Assembly: GCF_003234175.2 (NCBI RefSeq)
Contig: NZ_CP126257.1
Coordinates: 2,852,001-2,916,000 of the forward strand
From: Curtobacterium sp. MCSS17_007
Lineage (GTDB): Bacteria > Actinomycetota > Actinomycetes > Actinomycetales > Microbacteriaceae
Direction of reading: 5' to 3'
Length of the DNA: 64,000 nt
Shown here: positions 1 through 7,857 of the stretch, one piece after another
Numbering within the stretch: the first letter of the stretch is position 1
Layout: each line of letters opens with the position of its first letter
Translations under genes and position numbers: made by a program
Notes under the pieces: generated by a model
Seen by the model: only the letters and a program-made list of their open reading frames with translations
What the model was told of the DNA's origin: nothing
The model's database searches: none

Positions 1-1
1 G

Positions 2-448
2 GGGCTGGCGTGGCCGGTCGTGGCCTCGGCGGTGACCGGGCGGCCGGACGCGTACCTCGCAACCGAGCTGTCGTGGTGGGTCGGGTTCGTCGGTCGGCAG
101 CACTTCGCGCCGCTGACACCGTGGTTCACGATGGCGTCGACGTGGCTCGGGGCGCTCGGGGTCGTGCTCGTGGTCGTCGTGCTCGCCGGCGGTCTGTGGT
201 TCTGGACGCGCCGGGGTGTGCGGGCGCTCGGCGTCGACGTCGTGTCGTTCACCGCCGCGTACGCGCTGTACCTGGTCGCGGTGTTCCTGCCGCAGCAGAG
301 CCTGCCGCGGTTGCTCATGCCGACGGCGCCGCTGCTCGGGGCGGACGTCTTCGCGGGGACCTGGCGGCGGACGATCGCGTGGCTGGTCGTCGGCGTGTGC
401 TTGCAGCCGGTCGCGATCGTGCTGCTCTGGTTCCTCGGGTACCCCTGA
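2..448 (+). CDS. C-terminal part of a polytopic membrane protein, possibly PIG-V-like mannosyltransferase (partial)
   Basis: The frame is open at the left edge of the window, so the true start lies upstream. About 148 residues remain and end at a TGA at 446-448. The visible part has a short extracytoplasmic-looking stretch (GRPDAYLATE, WWVGF) and then three hydrophobic segments at codons about 45-66, 80-100 and 121-145. The arrangement and the 'TGRPDAYLxTE' stretch resemble the tail of actinobacterial PIG-V-type integral membrane glycosyltransferases, but too little is present to name it firmly. An in-frame GTG at 20 exists, but there is no ribosome site and the frame continues upstream of it. 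Confidence 0.6.
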   Translation, partial: GLAWPVVASAVTGRPDAYLATELSWWVGFVGRQHFAPLTPWFTMASTWLGALGVVLVVVVLAGGLWFWTRRGVRALGVDVVSFTAAYALYLVAVFLPQQSLPRLLMPTAPLLGADVFAGTWRRTIAWLVVGVCLQPVAIVLLWFLGYP

Positions 449-588
449 GCGCCGGGCGCGGGCGCATGCCCGAGCGGCTCCACCGCGTGGAACCACGGAA
501 CCGACACGGAACCAGGGCGTCGCGCTGGTTCGATGTCGGATCCGTGGTTCGACACCATCGTGCGCAGGACCGGCGGAGCCGGCGCGCG

Positions 589-1647
589 CTACGCGTCGAA
601 GGTGTGGAACCAGGCCGTGCCGCCCGGGTGCTGCACGGTGATCATCTCGTCGAGGTCGCGGTACGGCCCGTCCTGGTTGTGGCTCGCGGACTTGATGCGG
701 ATCGTGCCGTCCGGTTCGGTGAAGACCTCGGAGACGATCGTCACGTGGTCGGGCGACTGGTTGTCGTTCCAGTCGTAGAACACGATGTCGCCGACCTTGA
801 CCTTGCTCCGCTCGTCGAGCGAGCGCCGCGTCAGCCCGAACTCGTTCGCGTGCGCGGTCATCCACGGGTCCATCGCCGGGCAGTACGTCCACGTGGCGCT
901 GTGCTGCGCGCCGGCGGACCGGCTGTACCAGTCGTCGCGCTGATCCCACCCGCGGGCGATCAGCGTCTGGCTGACGTAGTTCGCGCAGTCGCCGCCGATC
1001 GGGTTCATCGTGCCGTACTCGGCGAGGTTGTAGTCCTTCCAGTACCGCATCGCGTACTCGAGCTGCCGGTCGACGTCGGTGAGCGCGGCGTACGCGACCG
1101 AGGTGGTGGCGACCGCGGTCGAGGCGTCCGGCACGGGCGCTGCCGTCGGGGTCGGCGCGGCGGTCGCACGGTCCTGCGTGGCGCCGGCCTGCCCGTCGTT
1201 GGCGGCGCTGCCGTTGCCGTCCGACGACTGGTTGGCGGACGGGCTCGGCTCCGACGCCGTCGTGAAGAGCGCGACGTCCGCCGACCCGGGCGTGTACATC
1301 GCCTGGTGCGGCGCCGTGAAGGTCACCGTCGTCGCGGTCGCACGCACGTCACGCGCGACGACCCCACCGACCGTGACGCCCCGGACCGCGGCGAGGCCGG
1401 TTCCCGTCACCGTCACCGTCACGCCACCGGCCAGCGGTACCCGCGCAGGCTCGACCGACGATGCCGCCGGACGGGCACCCGTCGACGGGTCGGCACCCGC
1501 GGAGCCGGACCCTGCAGAGCCGGACCCCGCGCTGCCCGAGGCACCGGGCGACGAGTCGTCACCGCGCGAGCAGGCCGCCACGGCGACCCCGATGCCGGCG
1601 ACGCCGGCGAGCGACAGCAGGGAACGGCGTGTGAACGAAGCAGTCAT
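589..1647 (-). CDS. Lipoprotein with IPT/TIG domain and Amidase_6 (CHAP-like) domain
   Basis: Protein of 352 residues, probably exported and lipid anchored. The N-terminus has an RR pair, a hydrophobic stretch and a lipobox ending at Cys26 (AVAAC). A low-complexity Ser/Gly/Ala linker follows, then an IPT/TIG beta-sandwich at about 67-132 and a second Ser/Ala/Pro linker. The C-terminal 195-350 matches the putative amidase domain family: the GGDCANYVSQ nucleophile (Cys221), conserved aromatic Trp positions and a DHVTIV histidine (His301). The likely role is peptidoglycan amide or peptide hydrolysis at the cell surface. I chose ATG 1647 because the signal peptide starts there; the frame is open 17 codons further upstream but adds a Cys/Arg-rich tail before the signal. 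Confidence 0.8.
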   Translation of the reverse strand: MTASFTRRSLLSLAGVAGIGVAVAACSRGDDSSPGASGSAGSGSAGSGSAGADPSTGARPAASSVEPARVPLAGGVTVTVTGTGLAAVRGVTVGGVVARDVRATATTVTFTAPHQAMYTPGSADVALFTTASEPSPSANQSSDGNGSAANDGQAGATQDRATAAPTPTAAPVPDASTAVATTSVAYAALTDVDRQLEYAMRYWKDYNLAEYGTMNPIGGDCANYVSQTLIARGWDQRDDWYSRSAGAQHSATWTYCPAMDPWMTAHANEFGLTRRSLDERSKVKVGDIVFYDWNDNQSPDHVTIVSEVFTEPDGTIRIKSASHNQDGPYRDLDEMITVQHPGGTAWFHTFDA

Positions 1648-1721
1648 GACCCGACCAGGGTAGGCGACGGTACGGCAGGATCGCTGGCAGCACACCACTC
1701 ATCGAGAGGAACAGACCGCAC

Positions 1722-2105
1722 ATGCCCGAGAGCCACGACTTCTTCGTCGCCGCCGACCCCGAGTCCACCCGCGCCACCGTCCGCGGCGCCCTCGCCCGCG
1801 AGGGCTACACCGTCACCGACGGCGACCAGGGAACGGTGCTGGCCACCCGCGGCAGCCTGGGCCTGACCCTGCTCGCCGGTGGGCTGCTCAACGACCGGAC
1901 GTTCCACACCCGGCTCGACGTGCAGCTCATGGTCGCGCCCGACGGCCGGACGGTCGCGCGACTGCTCCGCGGGTCCGGGCAGTCGGCACTCAAGGGCGGT
2001 GCGCTCGGCGTGGCCCGCGGGAACCGCGCGTTCGAGCAGGCCGCGAACGCGATCCATGCCGCCCTCGCGCAGGCCGGCGTCCTGACGGACAGCGTCCCGA
2101 GCTGA
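1722..2105 (+). CDS. Conserved hypothetical protein, 127 aa
   Basis: Small soluble protein with no recognised catalytic motif. It starts at ATG 1722 after a purine-rich AGAGGAACAG stretch that can serve as ribosome site. The composition is alternating alpha/beta: an N-terminal part with ATVRGALAREGYTV, a central glycine-rich hydrophobic segment (LGLTLLAGGLL), and a C-terminal Ala-rich helix. It lies divergent from the amidase lipoprotein. A 14-bp tandem repeat begins at its stop codon, followed by a hairpin terminator. I do not recognise a function. Confidence 0.65.
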   Translation: MPESHDFFVAADPESTRATVRGALAREGYTVTDGDQGTVLATRGSLGLTLLAGGLLNDRTFHTRLDVQLMVAPDGRTVARLLRGSGQSALKGGALGVARGNRAFEQAANAIHAALAQAGVLTDSVPS

Positions 2106-2162
2106 CCGACCCGCGCTGATCGACCCGCGCTGACCGACCCGCGCTGACCGACCCTCGCTGAC
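2102..2162. repeat. 14-bp tandem repeat, about 4.3 copies
   Basis: Units at 2102-2115, 2116-2129, 2130-2143 and 2144-2157 read CTGACCGACCCGCG with one substitution in each of two copies (CTGATCG.. in the second, ..CCTCG in the fourth). They are followed by a partial CTGAC. The array begins exactly over the stop codon of the 127-residue gene, so every unit supplies a TGA in the same or a shifted frame. It probably arose by slippage at the 3' end. Confidence 0.85.
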
Positions 2163-2177
2163 ACAGCTGGGAACGAG

Positions 2178-2205
2178 CGAAGGCCACCCGATCGGGTGGC
2201 CTTCG
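2178..2205. terminator. Bidirectional hairpin terminator
   Basis: Perfect 28-bp palindrome (CGAAGGCCACCCGA and its complement). It sits between the 3' end of the 127-aa gene on the plus strand and the 3' end of tRNA-Ala on the minus strand, so it can end both transcripts. There is no long T-run, as is common in high-GC actinobacteria. Confidence 0.75.
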
Positions 2206-2232
2206 TGCTCTTGGTGGAGCGGTGCTTCTCGG

Positions 2233-2305
2233 TGGAGCTAAGGGGATTCGAACCCCTGACCTTCTCATTGCGAACGAGACGCGCTACCAACTGCGCCATA
2301 GCCCC
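2233..2305 (-). tRNA. tRNA-Ala (anticodon CGC)
   Basis: The 73-nt cloverleaf folds on the minus strand: a 7-bp acceptor stem containing the G3:U70 pair that is the alanine identity element, D arm GCGC/GCGC, anticodon loop TTCGCAA giving CGC, and T arm AGGGG-TTCGAAT-CCCCT. The discriminator is A. The CCA end is not encoded (the genome continues CCG). Confidence 0.97.
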
Positions 2306-2399
2306 AAGTGCTCGACCACACTAGCACCACCGGGAGCGCGATCCGAAATCGGCTCGCCACGTCCGGGCGCGCCGCGCCCCGGGGACCCGGACGGTCGCG

Positions 2400-3527
2400 T
2401 CAGACCGCGCGGCGCCGACGCATGATCGCGTCGAGGTCGGTCTGCTGGTAGGCCTCGTCGTCGATGACGCCCATGCCGGCCCAGCGGCTCGGCACCGACG
2501 GCTGCTCGGGCTCGGGCGCGGACGACGCGTCGGCCGTCGCAGCAGCAGGCGCCGGAGCCGGAGCCGCGGGGTGCGACGCAGCAGCGGGGGCACGCAGGCC
2601 CAGACGCTCTGCCAGACGGCCCTGGTCATGCGCGGACAGCGACGCCGCAGCGTCCTCGACATCGGACCGCATGCGCGACACCCGCGCGAGCGACGGGTCG
2701 GTCTCCCCCGCCCGGATCGCTGCGGCCTCTGCGTCGGCCTCGGCCTTGGCCTCGGCGACGCGCTCCCGCAGGCGCGCGGCCAGCGCTGCCGACGACTCCG
2801 GGGTCGGCGCGGGTGCGGGGGGACGTTCGACGTACAGCGGCTTCGGCACGCGGGCGGGCGTCCAGCTCCGGTCGCGCGCGGGCTCGGCGGGCTGCTCCGT
2901 GGACAGCGGCGGTGCCGGGTCCGTCCACGTCGTCGCCGGCCGGGAGGCACGGGTCGCCTCCGCAGCGCCCGTCGCCGCACGCGCCTTCCGCGCCTGCGCG
3001 ACCTGGTGCAGCTGCGCGAGGACCGCAGCGGACCCACCCGCCGCGACGAGCCCGGCGACACCGACGAGCCAGGCTCCGGGGGCGGCGACGAAGACCACCG
3101 CCGCGACGACGACACCGAGCGTGCCGAACAGCGTCGCGCCGAGCCGGGACCGTCGCATGCGCATGGCCGTGAGTGCGGGCACCGAGGACGCCCGCTCGAG
3201 CTTCGGCTGCTGCTCCGCCAGACGCCTGGTGATCTCGCGCTGCCGTGCGGCCTCGTGGGCGCGGACGATCGCGGCGCGCTTGGCCTCTTCCGACCGGGCG
3301 ACGCGCTGCGCCTCGGCCAGGGACTTCGCGTTCATCTCGACCCGGACCTCGTCGGGGAGCTCGGCGGTCTGGGCCAGGATGCGCAGGGTCTGCTGCAGCC
3401 GGATGGCGTTCCGTTCGGTGGCGAGGTACTGCCGTCTGGCCGCCCAGGACGGCATCAGGTAGACGACCCAGAGCACGGCCGCGATGAGCAGGACGATGCC
3501 GCCGCCCCAGGAGCCGATACCTGCCAT
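2400..3527 (-). CDS. Conserved actinobacterial membrane protein with coiled coil and low-complexity tail ('large exoprotein' type)
   Basis: Protein of 375 residues starting at ATG 3527. A membrane segment at about 9-25 is followed by a charged, Ala/Glu/Arg-rich coiled-coil region (about 60-110). Two adjacent membrane segments follow at 130-149 and 151-171. The last half is Ala/Pro/Glu rich with a second predicted helical stretch, ending in Arg-rich MRRRRAV. It resembles proteins often annotated 'large exoprotein' in Microbacteriaceae, whose role is unknown. It sits 3' of the acetyltransferase and galU on the same strand and just upstream of tRNA-Ala. Confidence 0.75.
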   Translation of the reverse strand: MAGIGSWGGGIVLLIAAVLWVVYLMPSWAARRQYLATERNAIRLQQTLRILAQTAELPDEVRVEMNAKSLAEAQRVARSEEAKRAAIVRAHEAARQREITRRLAEQQPKLERASSVPALTAMRMRRSRLGATLFGTLGVVVAAVVFVAAPGAWLVGVAGLVAAGGSAAVLAQLHQVAQARKARAATGAAEATRASRPATTWTDPAPPLSTEQPAEPARDRSWTPARVPKPLYVERPPAPAPTPESSAALAARLRERVAEAKAEADAEAAAIRAGETDPSLARVSRMRSDVEDAAASLSAHDQGRLAERLGLRAPAAASHPAAPAPAPAAATADASSAPEPEQPSVPSRWAGMGVIDDEAYQQTDLDAIMRRRRAV

Positions 3528-3663
3528 GGGGACACGGTAGGGGTGCGCGTTCCCCGGACCGCCCATTGCCGGACGCGTGTTGCGCGAGTCGCGACGGAAT
3601 CCGTCGGGGCGGGTCGCGCCTCTCCCCACCGGTACGGCCTGCCCGCCGTGACGGGGCGGACCG

Positions 3664-4323
3664 TCAGATGCGCGGTCGCGTGTCGAGTGGCATGGCCGCC
3701 TCGTCCCGCGCGGCGGCCGGAACGCTGCCGGCTCCGGGCGGGACCCGTCCGGCGACCCAGCGGTCGAGGACGCCCTCACGGACCTCCTCGGCCACGAGGG
3801 CGAAGCAGAAGTGGTCGCGCCAGTCGCCGTTGATGTGGATGTAGCGGCGCCGGAGCCCCTCGTAGCGGAAGCCGAGCTTCTCGACGACCCGGAGCGAGGG
3901 TGCGTTCTCCGGGCGGATGCAGATCTCGATGCGGTGGATGCCGACGACGCGGAAGCAGTGGTCGACGGCCAGCGCGACCGCGATCGGGGTGACGTTGTGG
4001 CCGGCGGCCCCCTCGACGACCCAGTAGCCGATGGACGCGCTCGCCAGCGAGCCGTACGTGATGCCGGACACGTTGAGCTGGCCGACGAAGCGACCGTCCA
4101 GCTCCATGGCGAACGGCAGGCCGAGTCCGGCGCGGGCGTTCGCCTGCAGCGCGCGGATGCTCCCGCGGACGTCGGTGGAGACGTGCCCGGAGGGGTTCGT
4201 GGCCTCCCACGTGCGCAGCCACGAGCGGTTCGTCGCGAGCGCGACGTCGAGGTCACGGGTGTCGCGGAGCCGGAGGGGCCGGATGGTGACCCGCCCGTGG
4301 GACAGGGTCGGGATCGTCGTCAT
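3664..4323 (-). CDS. GNAT family N-acetyltransferase (RimJ/RimL-like)
   Basis: Protein of 219 residues starting at ATG 4323. It shows the beta-strand/helix pattern of RimJ/RimL ribosomal-protein acetyltransferases: an N-terminal TIRPLRLRDTRDL, central GYWVVEGAAGHNVTP, then RIEICIRPENAPSLRVVEKLGFRYEG, which is the acetyl-CoA and motif-B signature of this family. The usual substrate is an N-terminal alpha-amine, but the actual target cannot be read from sequence. It lies downstream of galU but behind a strong hairpin, so it is probably transcribed separately. Confidence 0.85.
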   Translation of the reverse strand: MTTIPTLSHGRVTIRPLRLRDTRDLDVALATNRSWLRTWEATNPSGHVSTDVRGSIRALQANARAGLGLPFAMELDGRFVGQLNVSGITYGSLASASIGYWVVEGAAGHNVTPIAVALAVDHCFRVVGIHRIEICIRPENAPSLRVVEKLGFRYEGLRRRYIHINGDWRDHFCFALVAEEVREGVLDRWVAGRVPPGAGSVPAAARDEAAMPLDTRPRI

Positions 4324-4365
4324 CGCTGTGGTTCCTCCGGTGCCCGGTGGTCGACCGGGTGGATG

Positions 4366-4404
4366 CACGAACGGGTCCGGGGGTGTCCCCCGGACCCGTT
4401 CGTG
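4366..4404 (-). terminator. Strong terminator after galU
   Basis: Perfect 18-bp inverted repeat (4366-4383 against 4387-4404) with a 3-nt loop TGT. It lies 10 nt beyond the galU stop codon and ends before the start of the acetyltransferase gene. Confidence 0.85.
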
Positions 4405-4413
4405 ACGGGGTGG

Positions 4414-5304
4414 CTACTCTCCCGCGTTGAAGTCCTTCAGCCAGGCCTTGAGGTCCGGGCCGAGGTCGTCGCGGTCCGAGGCGAGCTGCACGATCGCCTT
4501 GATGTAGTCCAGCTTGTCACCGGTGTCGTACCGGCGTCCACGGAACACGACGCCGTACACGCCGCCGGTCCACTCCTCGGCGCCGGCCATCTTCATGAGC
4601 GCGTCGGTGAGCTGGATCTCGCCGCCCTTGCCCGGCTCCTGCTTCTCGAGGACGTCGAAGACCTCGGGGCGGATGACGTAGCGGCCGATGATGGCGAGGT
4701 TCGAGGGGGCTTCGCCCTGCGGGGGCTTCTCGACCAGGCCGGTGATCTTCACGACGTCGTCGGTGTCGGTCTCCTCGACCGTGGCGATGCCGTACATGTG
4801 GGTCTGCGACTCGGGGACCTCGAGCAGGGCGACGACCGTCGCGTTCTTCTGGCCCTGCACCTCGATCATGCGCTGGAGCAGCGGGTCCCGGGCGTCGATG
4901 ATGTCGTCGCCGAGCAGGACGGCGAACGGCTCGCGGCCGACGTGCATCTTCGCGCGGAGCACCGCGTGGCCGAGGCCGAGCGGGTCACCCTGGCGCACGT
5001 AGTGCATGTCGGCGAGGTCGGTCGACTGGTTGACCTTCTGGAGCTTCTCGTGGTCGCCCTTCTTCTTGAGGGTCTCCTCGAGCTCGGCCACGTGGTCGAA
5101 GTGGTTCTCGAGCGCGTTCTTGTTGCGCCCGGTGATCATCAGGACGTCAGTGAGCCCGGCACCGACGGCCTCTTCGACCACGTACTGGATCGCCGGCTTG
5201 TCGACGACCGGGAGCATCTCCTTCGGCATCGCCTTGGTCGCGGGGAGGAAGCGCGTGCCCAGCCCTGCAGCCGGGATCACCGCCTTGGAAATCTGGAAGC
5301 CCAT
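4414..5304 (-). CDS. galU: UTP--glucose-1-phosphate uridylyltransferase
   Basis: Protein of 296 residues, the usual length. It makes UDP-glucose from UTP and glucose-1-phosphate in the cytosol for cell-wall and polysaccharide synthesis. The N-terminal nucleotide-binding motif AGLGTRFLPATKAMPKEMLP is present, as are VVDKPAIQYVVEEA, the LLGDDII metal/sugar-nucleotide motif, LVEKPP, and the GRRYDTGDKLDY stretch of the active site. It starts at ATG 5304, divergent from the folate gene 113 bp away, and its transcript ends at a strong hairpin. Confidence 0.97.
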   Translation of the reverse strand: MGFQISKAVIPAAGLGTRFLPATKAMPKEMLPVVDKPAIQYVVEEAVGAGLTDVLMITGRNKNALENHFDHVAELEETLKKKGDHEKLQKVNQSTDLADMHYVRQGDPLGLGHAVLRAKMHVGREPFAVLLGDDIIDARDPLLQRMIEVQGQKNATVVALLEVPESQTHMYGIATVEETDTDDVVKITGLVEKPPQGEAPSNLAIIGRYVIRPEVFDVLEKQEPGKGGEIQLTDALMKMAGAEEWTGGVYGVVFRGRRYDTGDKLDYIKAIVQLASDRDDLGPDLKAWLKDFNAGE

Positions 5305-5417
5305 GCCGACGAACGTACCGGACGACCACTGGGCCGGGCCATGGGCCTTTCGGGGGACACGGCATCCCGCGTGCCGGAGCGGGAAGCCGCAAACCCGCGC
5401 TCGGTAGACTCCCCGCC

Positions 5418-6002
5418 ATGACCGCCGATCTCGGGAACGAGAAGCGCGCCCTGCGAGCCGAGCTCCGGCAGCGGCGGCGCACCCGGACCACGACGGAGCG
5501 CGACACCGACACCGCGTCGCTGACCGCCACGCTGCAGCGCTTCGTGCAGGAGCGGCAGGTCCGCTCGCTCGCGCTCTACCTGTCCGCCCCGGACGAGCCC
5601 GACGTCCGCCCCTTCCTGCGGTGGGCGCACGAACAGGGTGTCCGGGTCCTCCTGCCGATCACCCGCGAGGACGGCCTGCTCGACTGGGCGGTCGGCGACG
5701 GGGCCACCGAGCAGCAGGGCCTGCACGGGATGCCCGAGGTCGTCGGCGAGGTGCTCTCCCCGCTCGCGCTCGGCGACGTCGACGCGATCCTCACCCCGGC
5801 CGCCGCGGTCGGGCACGACGGCTGCCGCATGGGGTGGGGCCGCGGCTACTACGACAAGACGCTCGGGTCCATGGCGAACCGGCCGCCCGTCTATGCTGTG
5901 ATCTTCGACGCGGAGTACCTCGACGAGGTCCCGCGCGAGGCCCACGACGAACCCGTCGACGGCATCATCACGCCGTCGCGCATCATCACCTTCCGGAGCT
6001 AG
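5418..6002 (+). CDS. 5-formyltetrahydrofolate cyclo-ligase
   Basis: Protein of 194 residues that converts 5-formyl-THF plus ATP to 5,10-methenyl-THF. Evidence is an N-terminal basic helix (KRALRAELRQRRR), central LPITREDGLLDW, AILTPAAAVGHDGCRMGWGRGYYDK containing the ATP-binding GRGYYDK signature, and a C-terminal DGIITPSRII. It starts at ATG 5418. The stop is one base before the GTG of the FmdB-type gene, so they are co-transcribed, an order shared with mscL next door in many actinobacteria. Confidence 0.95.
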   Translation: MTADLGNEKRALRAELRQRRRTRTTTERDTDTASLTATLQRFVQERQVRSLALYLSAPDEPDVRPFLRWAHEQGVRVLLPITREDGLLDWAVGDGATEQQGLHGMPEVVGEVLSPLALGDVDAILTPAAAVGHDGCRMGWGRGYYDKTLGSMANRPPVYAVIFDAEYLDEVPREAHDEPVDGIITPSRIITFRS

Positions 6003-6003
6003 G

Positions 6004-6279
6004 GTGCCCACCTACTCGTACCGCTGCACCGAGTGCGACAACGCCTTCGACATCAAGCAGTCGTTCTCCGACGCCACCCTCACCGAGTGCCCCGTCTGCG
6101 GCGGAGCGTTGCGCAAGGTCTTCTCCCCGGTCGGCGTCACCTTCAACGGCGGCGGCTTCTACCGCACGGACTCGCGGTCCACGCCGAAGGCCGAGGGGTC
6201 GTCGTCGTCGTCGAGCGCGCCGGCGAAGTCGGAGCCGGGGAAGACCGAGTCGAAGCCGGCCGCCCCCAGCGCCTCCTGA
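6004..6279 (+). CDS. FmdB-family zinc ribbon protein
   Basis: Protein of 91 residues, GTG start. It has a single zinc ribbon with two CxxC knuckles (Cys8/Cys11 and Cys29/Cys32), preceded by the family opening PTYSYRC and followed by KVFSPVGVTFNGGGFYRTD. The rest is a Ser/Lys/Pro-rich disordered tail. These proteins are thought to be small regulators; the target is unknown. It is translationally coupled to the cyclo-ligase gene. Confidence 0.9.
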   Translation: MPTYSYRCTECDNAFDIKQSFSDATLTECPVCGGALRKVFSPVGVTFNGGGFYRTDSRSTPKAEGSSSSSSAPAKSEPGKTESKPAAPSAS

Positions 6280-6335
6280 CGAGGGCTCGTCCCCGTCGGT
6301 ACGGTGGGGTCTCCTCGACACGGAAGGAGGCCCGC

Positions 6336-6836
6336 GTGAAGGGCTTCAAGGAGTTCCTGCTGCGCGGGAACGTCATCGACCTGGCCGTCGCGGTCGTCAT
6401 CGGTGCGGCGTTCACCGCGATCGTGACCGCCATCGTCACCGCGGTGATCAACCCGGCGATCGGTGCGGTCTTCAACGCGAAGAGCCTCGACAAGGCGCTC
6501 CCGGTCGTGATCCCGACCGTGTCGAACGGGCACGCGACCATGTACTTCGGTGCCGTCATCGGTGCCGTGATCAACTTCCTCATCGTCGCGGCGGTCGTGT
6601 ACTTCGCGCTGGTGCTCCCGGTGAACCACCTCAAGAAGGTCGCGTTCGACCGGGTGAAGAAGAACCAGGAGCAGACGCCGCAGGACGTCCCGCCGACGGA
6701 CGTCGAGGTGCTGCTCGAGATCCGCGACCTGCTCCGCGCCCAGGACGGTGCGGCGCCGAGCACGGGCGGCGGCGCACACGTCGCCCCGTCGACCGCACCC
6801 GAGGGCCCGGGGATCGGCGGCTCGGCGAAGCTCTAG
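6336..6836 (+). CDS. mscL: Large-conductance mechanosensitive channel
   Basis: Protein of 166 residues. It starts at GTG 6336 behind a strong GGAAGGAGG ribosome site. The N-terminal amphipathic helix KGFKEFLLRGNVIDLAVAVVIG is the MscL signature. Membrane helix 1 lies at about 14-40 and helix 2 at about 68-92, followed by the cytoplasmic Lys-rich helix (NHLKKVAFDRVKK). It vents solutes on hypo-osmotic shock as a pentamer. The C-terminal tail is longer than in E. coli and Gly/Pro rich. Confidence 0.95.
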   Translation: MKGFKEFLLRGNVIDLAVAVVIGAAFTAIVTAIVTAVINPAIGAVFNAKSLDKALPVVIPTVSNGHATMYFGAVIGAVINFLIVAAVVYFALVLPVNHLKKVAFDRVKKNQEQTPQDVPPTDVEVLLEIRDLLRAQDGAAPSTGGGAHVAPSTAPEGPGIGGSAKL

Positions 6837-6862
6837 CCGGGGGTCGCACCGCACCCCGCAGT

Positions 6863-6908
6863 GACGGCGGCTCCTCGCAGTGGTGTCCCGCTGCGAGGAG
6901 CCGCCGTC
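6863..6908 (+). terminator. Hairpin terminator after mscL
   Basis: Perfect 18-bp inverted repeat (6863-6880 with 6891-6908) with a 10-nt loop. It lies 26 nt past the mscL stop in the convergent gap before the phosphatidyltransferase gene, so it may also serve the opposite transcript. Confidence 0.85.
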
Positions 6909-6965
6909 GTTGCGTTCCGTGGAAGGGCCGAGCCGCGCGCCGCCGCAGCGGCCGGGGCGTCTGCG

Positions 6966-7550
6966 TCAGGCAGTGCGCGCGACGGCGCGGTGCTTCGCGG
7001 CGAGGGCGCGGGCGTACTGCACGCCCGCGATCACGTGGCCGATCGTGCCCGCCCACACGAAGACGAGCGCGAGCACCCGGATCCAGTCGTGCTGCGACGC
7101 CCACGAGGTCGACGAGAACAGCAGCAGCGGGAGCCCGACGAAGAGCAGTGCCGAGCGGATCTTGCCGGTCCACGTGACGTCGAGGTCGGGGTCGCCGCGG
7201 AACCACAGCGTGGACAGCAGGGCGAGGACGGCGTCGACGAGGACGATGATCGCGACGCTCGGCCACGGCAGCAGCCCGACGAGCACCAGGGACAGCACGA
7301 TCGCGATGATCGCGAGGCGGTCGGCGACGGGGTCGAGGGCCTTGCCGAGCTTGGAGCCCTGGTCGAACCGCCGGGCGATGAACCCGTCCGCCCAGTCGCT
7401 GACGCCGAGGACCACGAGCGTGACGAGTGCCCAGCCGGGGTGCCCGGCGACGACGAAGCCGATGAAGACCGGGATGAGCAGGAAGCGCACCACCGTGATC
7501 AGGTTCGGCCACGTCTGCCAGTCGGGTCGCTGCCGCGCGGTGTCAGTCAT
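6966..7550 (-). CDS. CDP-alcohol phosphatidyltransferase (PgsA-like)
   Basis: Protein of 194 residues starting at ATG 7550; an ATG seven codons upstream is possible. The full CDP-OH-P motif is present at about 51-76: DWADGFIAR, then G, D and D spaced as D-x2-DG-x2-AR-x8-G-x3-D-x3-D. About five membrane helices follow. It transfers a phosphatidyl group from CDP-diacylglycerol to an alcohol. Actinobacteria carry several paralogues, so glycerol-phosphate, inositol or cardiolipin synthesis cannot be separated here. It is the last gene of a minus-strand run. Confidence 0.88.
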   Translation of the reverse strand: MTDTARQRPDWQTWPNLITVVRFLLIPVFIGFVVAGHPGWALVTLVVLGVSDWADGFIARRFDQGSKLGKALDPVADRLAIIAIVLSLVLVGLLPWPSVAIIVLVDAVLALLSTLWFRGDPDLDVTWTGKIRSALLFVGLPLLLFSSTSWASQHDWIRVLALVFVWAGTIGHVIAGVQYARALAAKHRAVARTA

Positions 7551-7567
7551 CGCACTCAGGCTACCCG

Positions 7568-7822
7568 TCACCAGTGTGGGGGCACGTCGCGCAGGAGCTG
7601 GGCGTCGTTCTCCCCGTCGCGGTGGCGCGCCGGTTCCGGGGCCGGGGTCGGGTCGCTGCCCGGCACCGGCTGGGTGGTGACGCGCCTGCTGCGGCGAGGC
7701 GCGCCTCCCGTCCGGTCGGTCGTCGCGTCCGCCGGCGTCGTGGGACGGACGGGAGGCACGACCTGCGCTGCGTCGTCAGCCCGCGTCCACGTGCCCACCA
7801 GCTGGTCCGTCTCCGGCGTCAC
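7568..7822 (-). CDS. Small Pro/Thr/Arg-rich hypothetical protein
   Basis: 84 residues if translation begins at GTG 7822. The protein is low complexity (Pro, Thr, Arg, Asp) and ends in the conserved-looking acidic stretch GENDAQLLRDVPPHW, a type of ending I associate with short Microbacteriaceae proteins. No domain is recognised. It sits 17 bp before the phosphatidyltransferase start and 35 bp after the helicase-like gene, so probably in one operon. It carries both arms of the GACGGGAGGC repeat (7697-7706 and 7747-7756). The start is uncertain because no strong ribosome site is visible. Confidence 0.55.
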   Translation of the reverse strand: MTPETDQLVGTWTRADDAAQVVPPVRPTTPADATTDRTGGAPRRSRRVTTQPVPGSDPTPAPEPARHRDGENDAQLLRDVPPHW

Positions 7823-7857
7823 CGGGCCGGCCGCCCGGGATGCGCGCCGGGACCGGC

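Noticed and set aside
10..1866. 618-codon plus-strand frame at the left edge
   Set aside because: Arg/Ala/Gly low complexity, overlaps three better-supported genes, no motif.
7568..7822. Dismissing the small frame as noise
   Set aside because: Kept as a tentative gene because of the conserved-looking GENDAQLLRDVPPHW end and its place in the operon, although the repeat arms inside it weaken the case.
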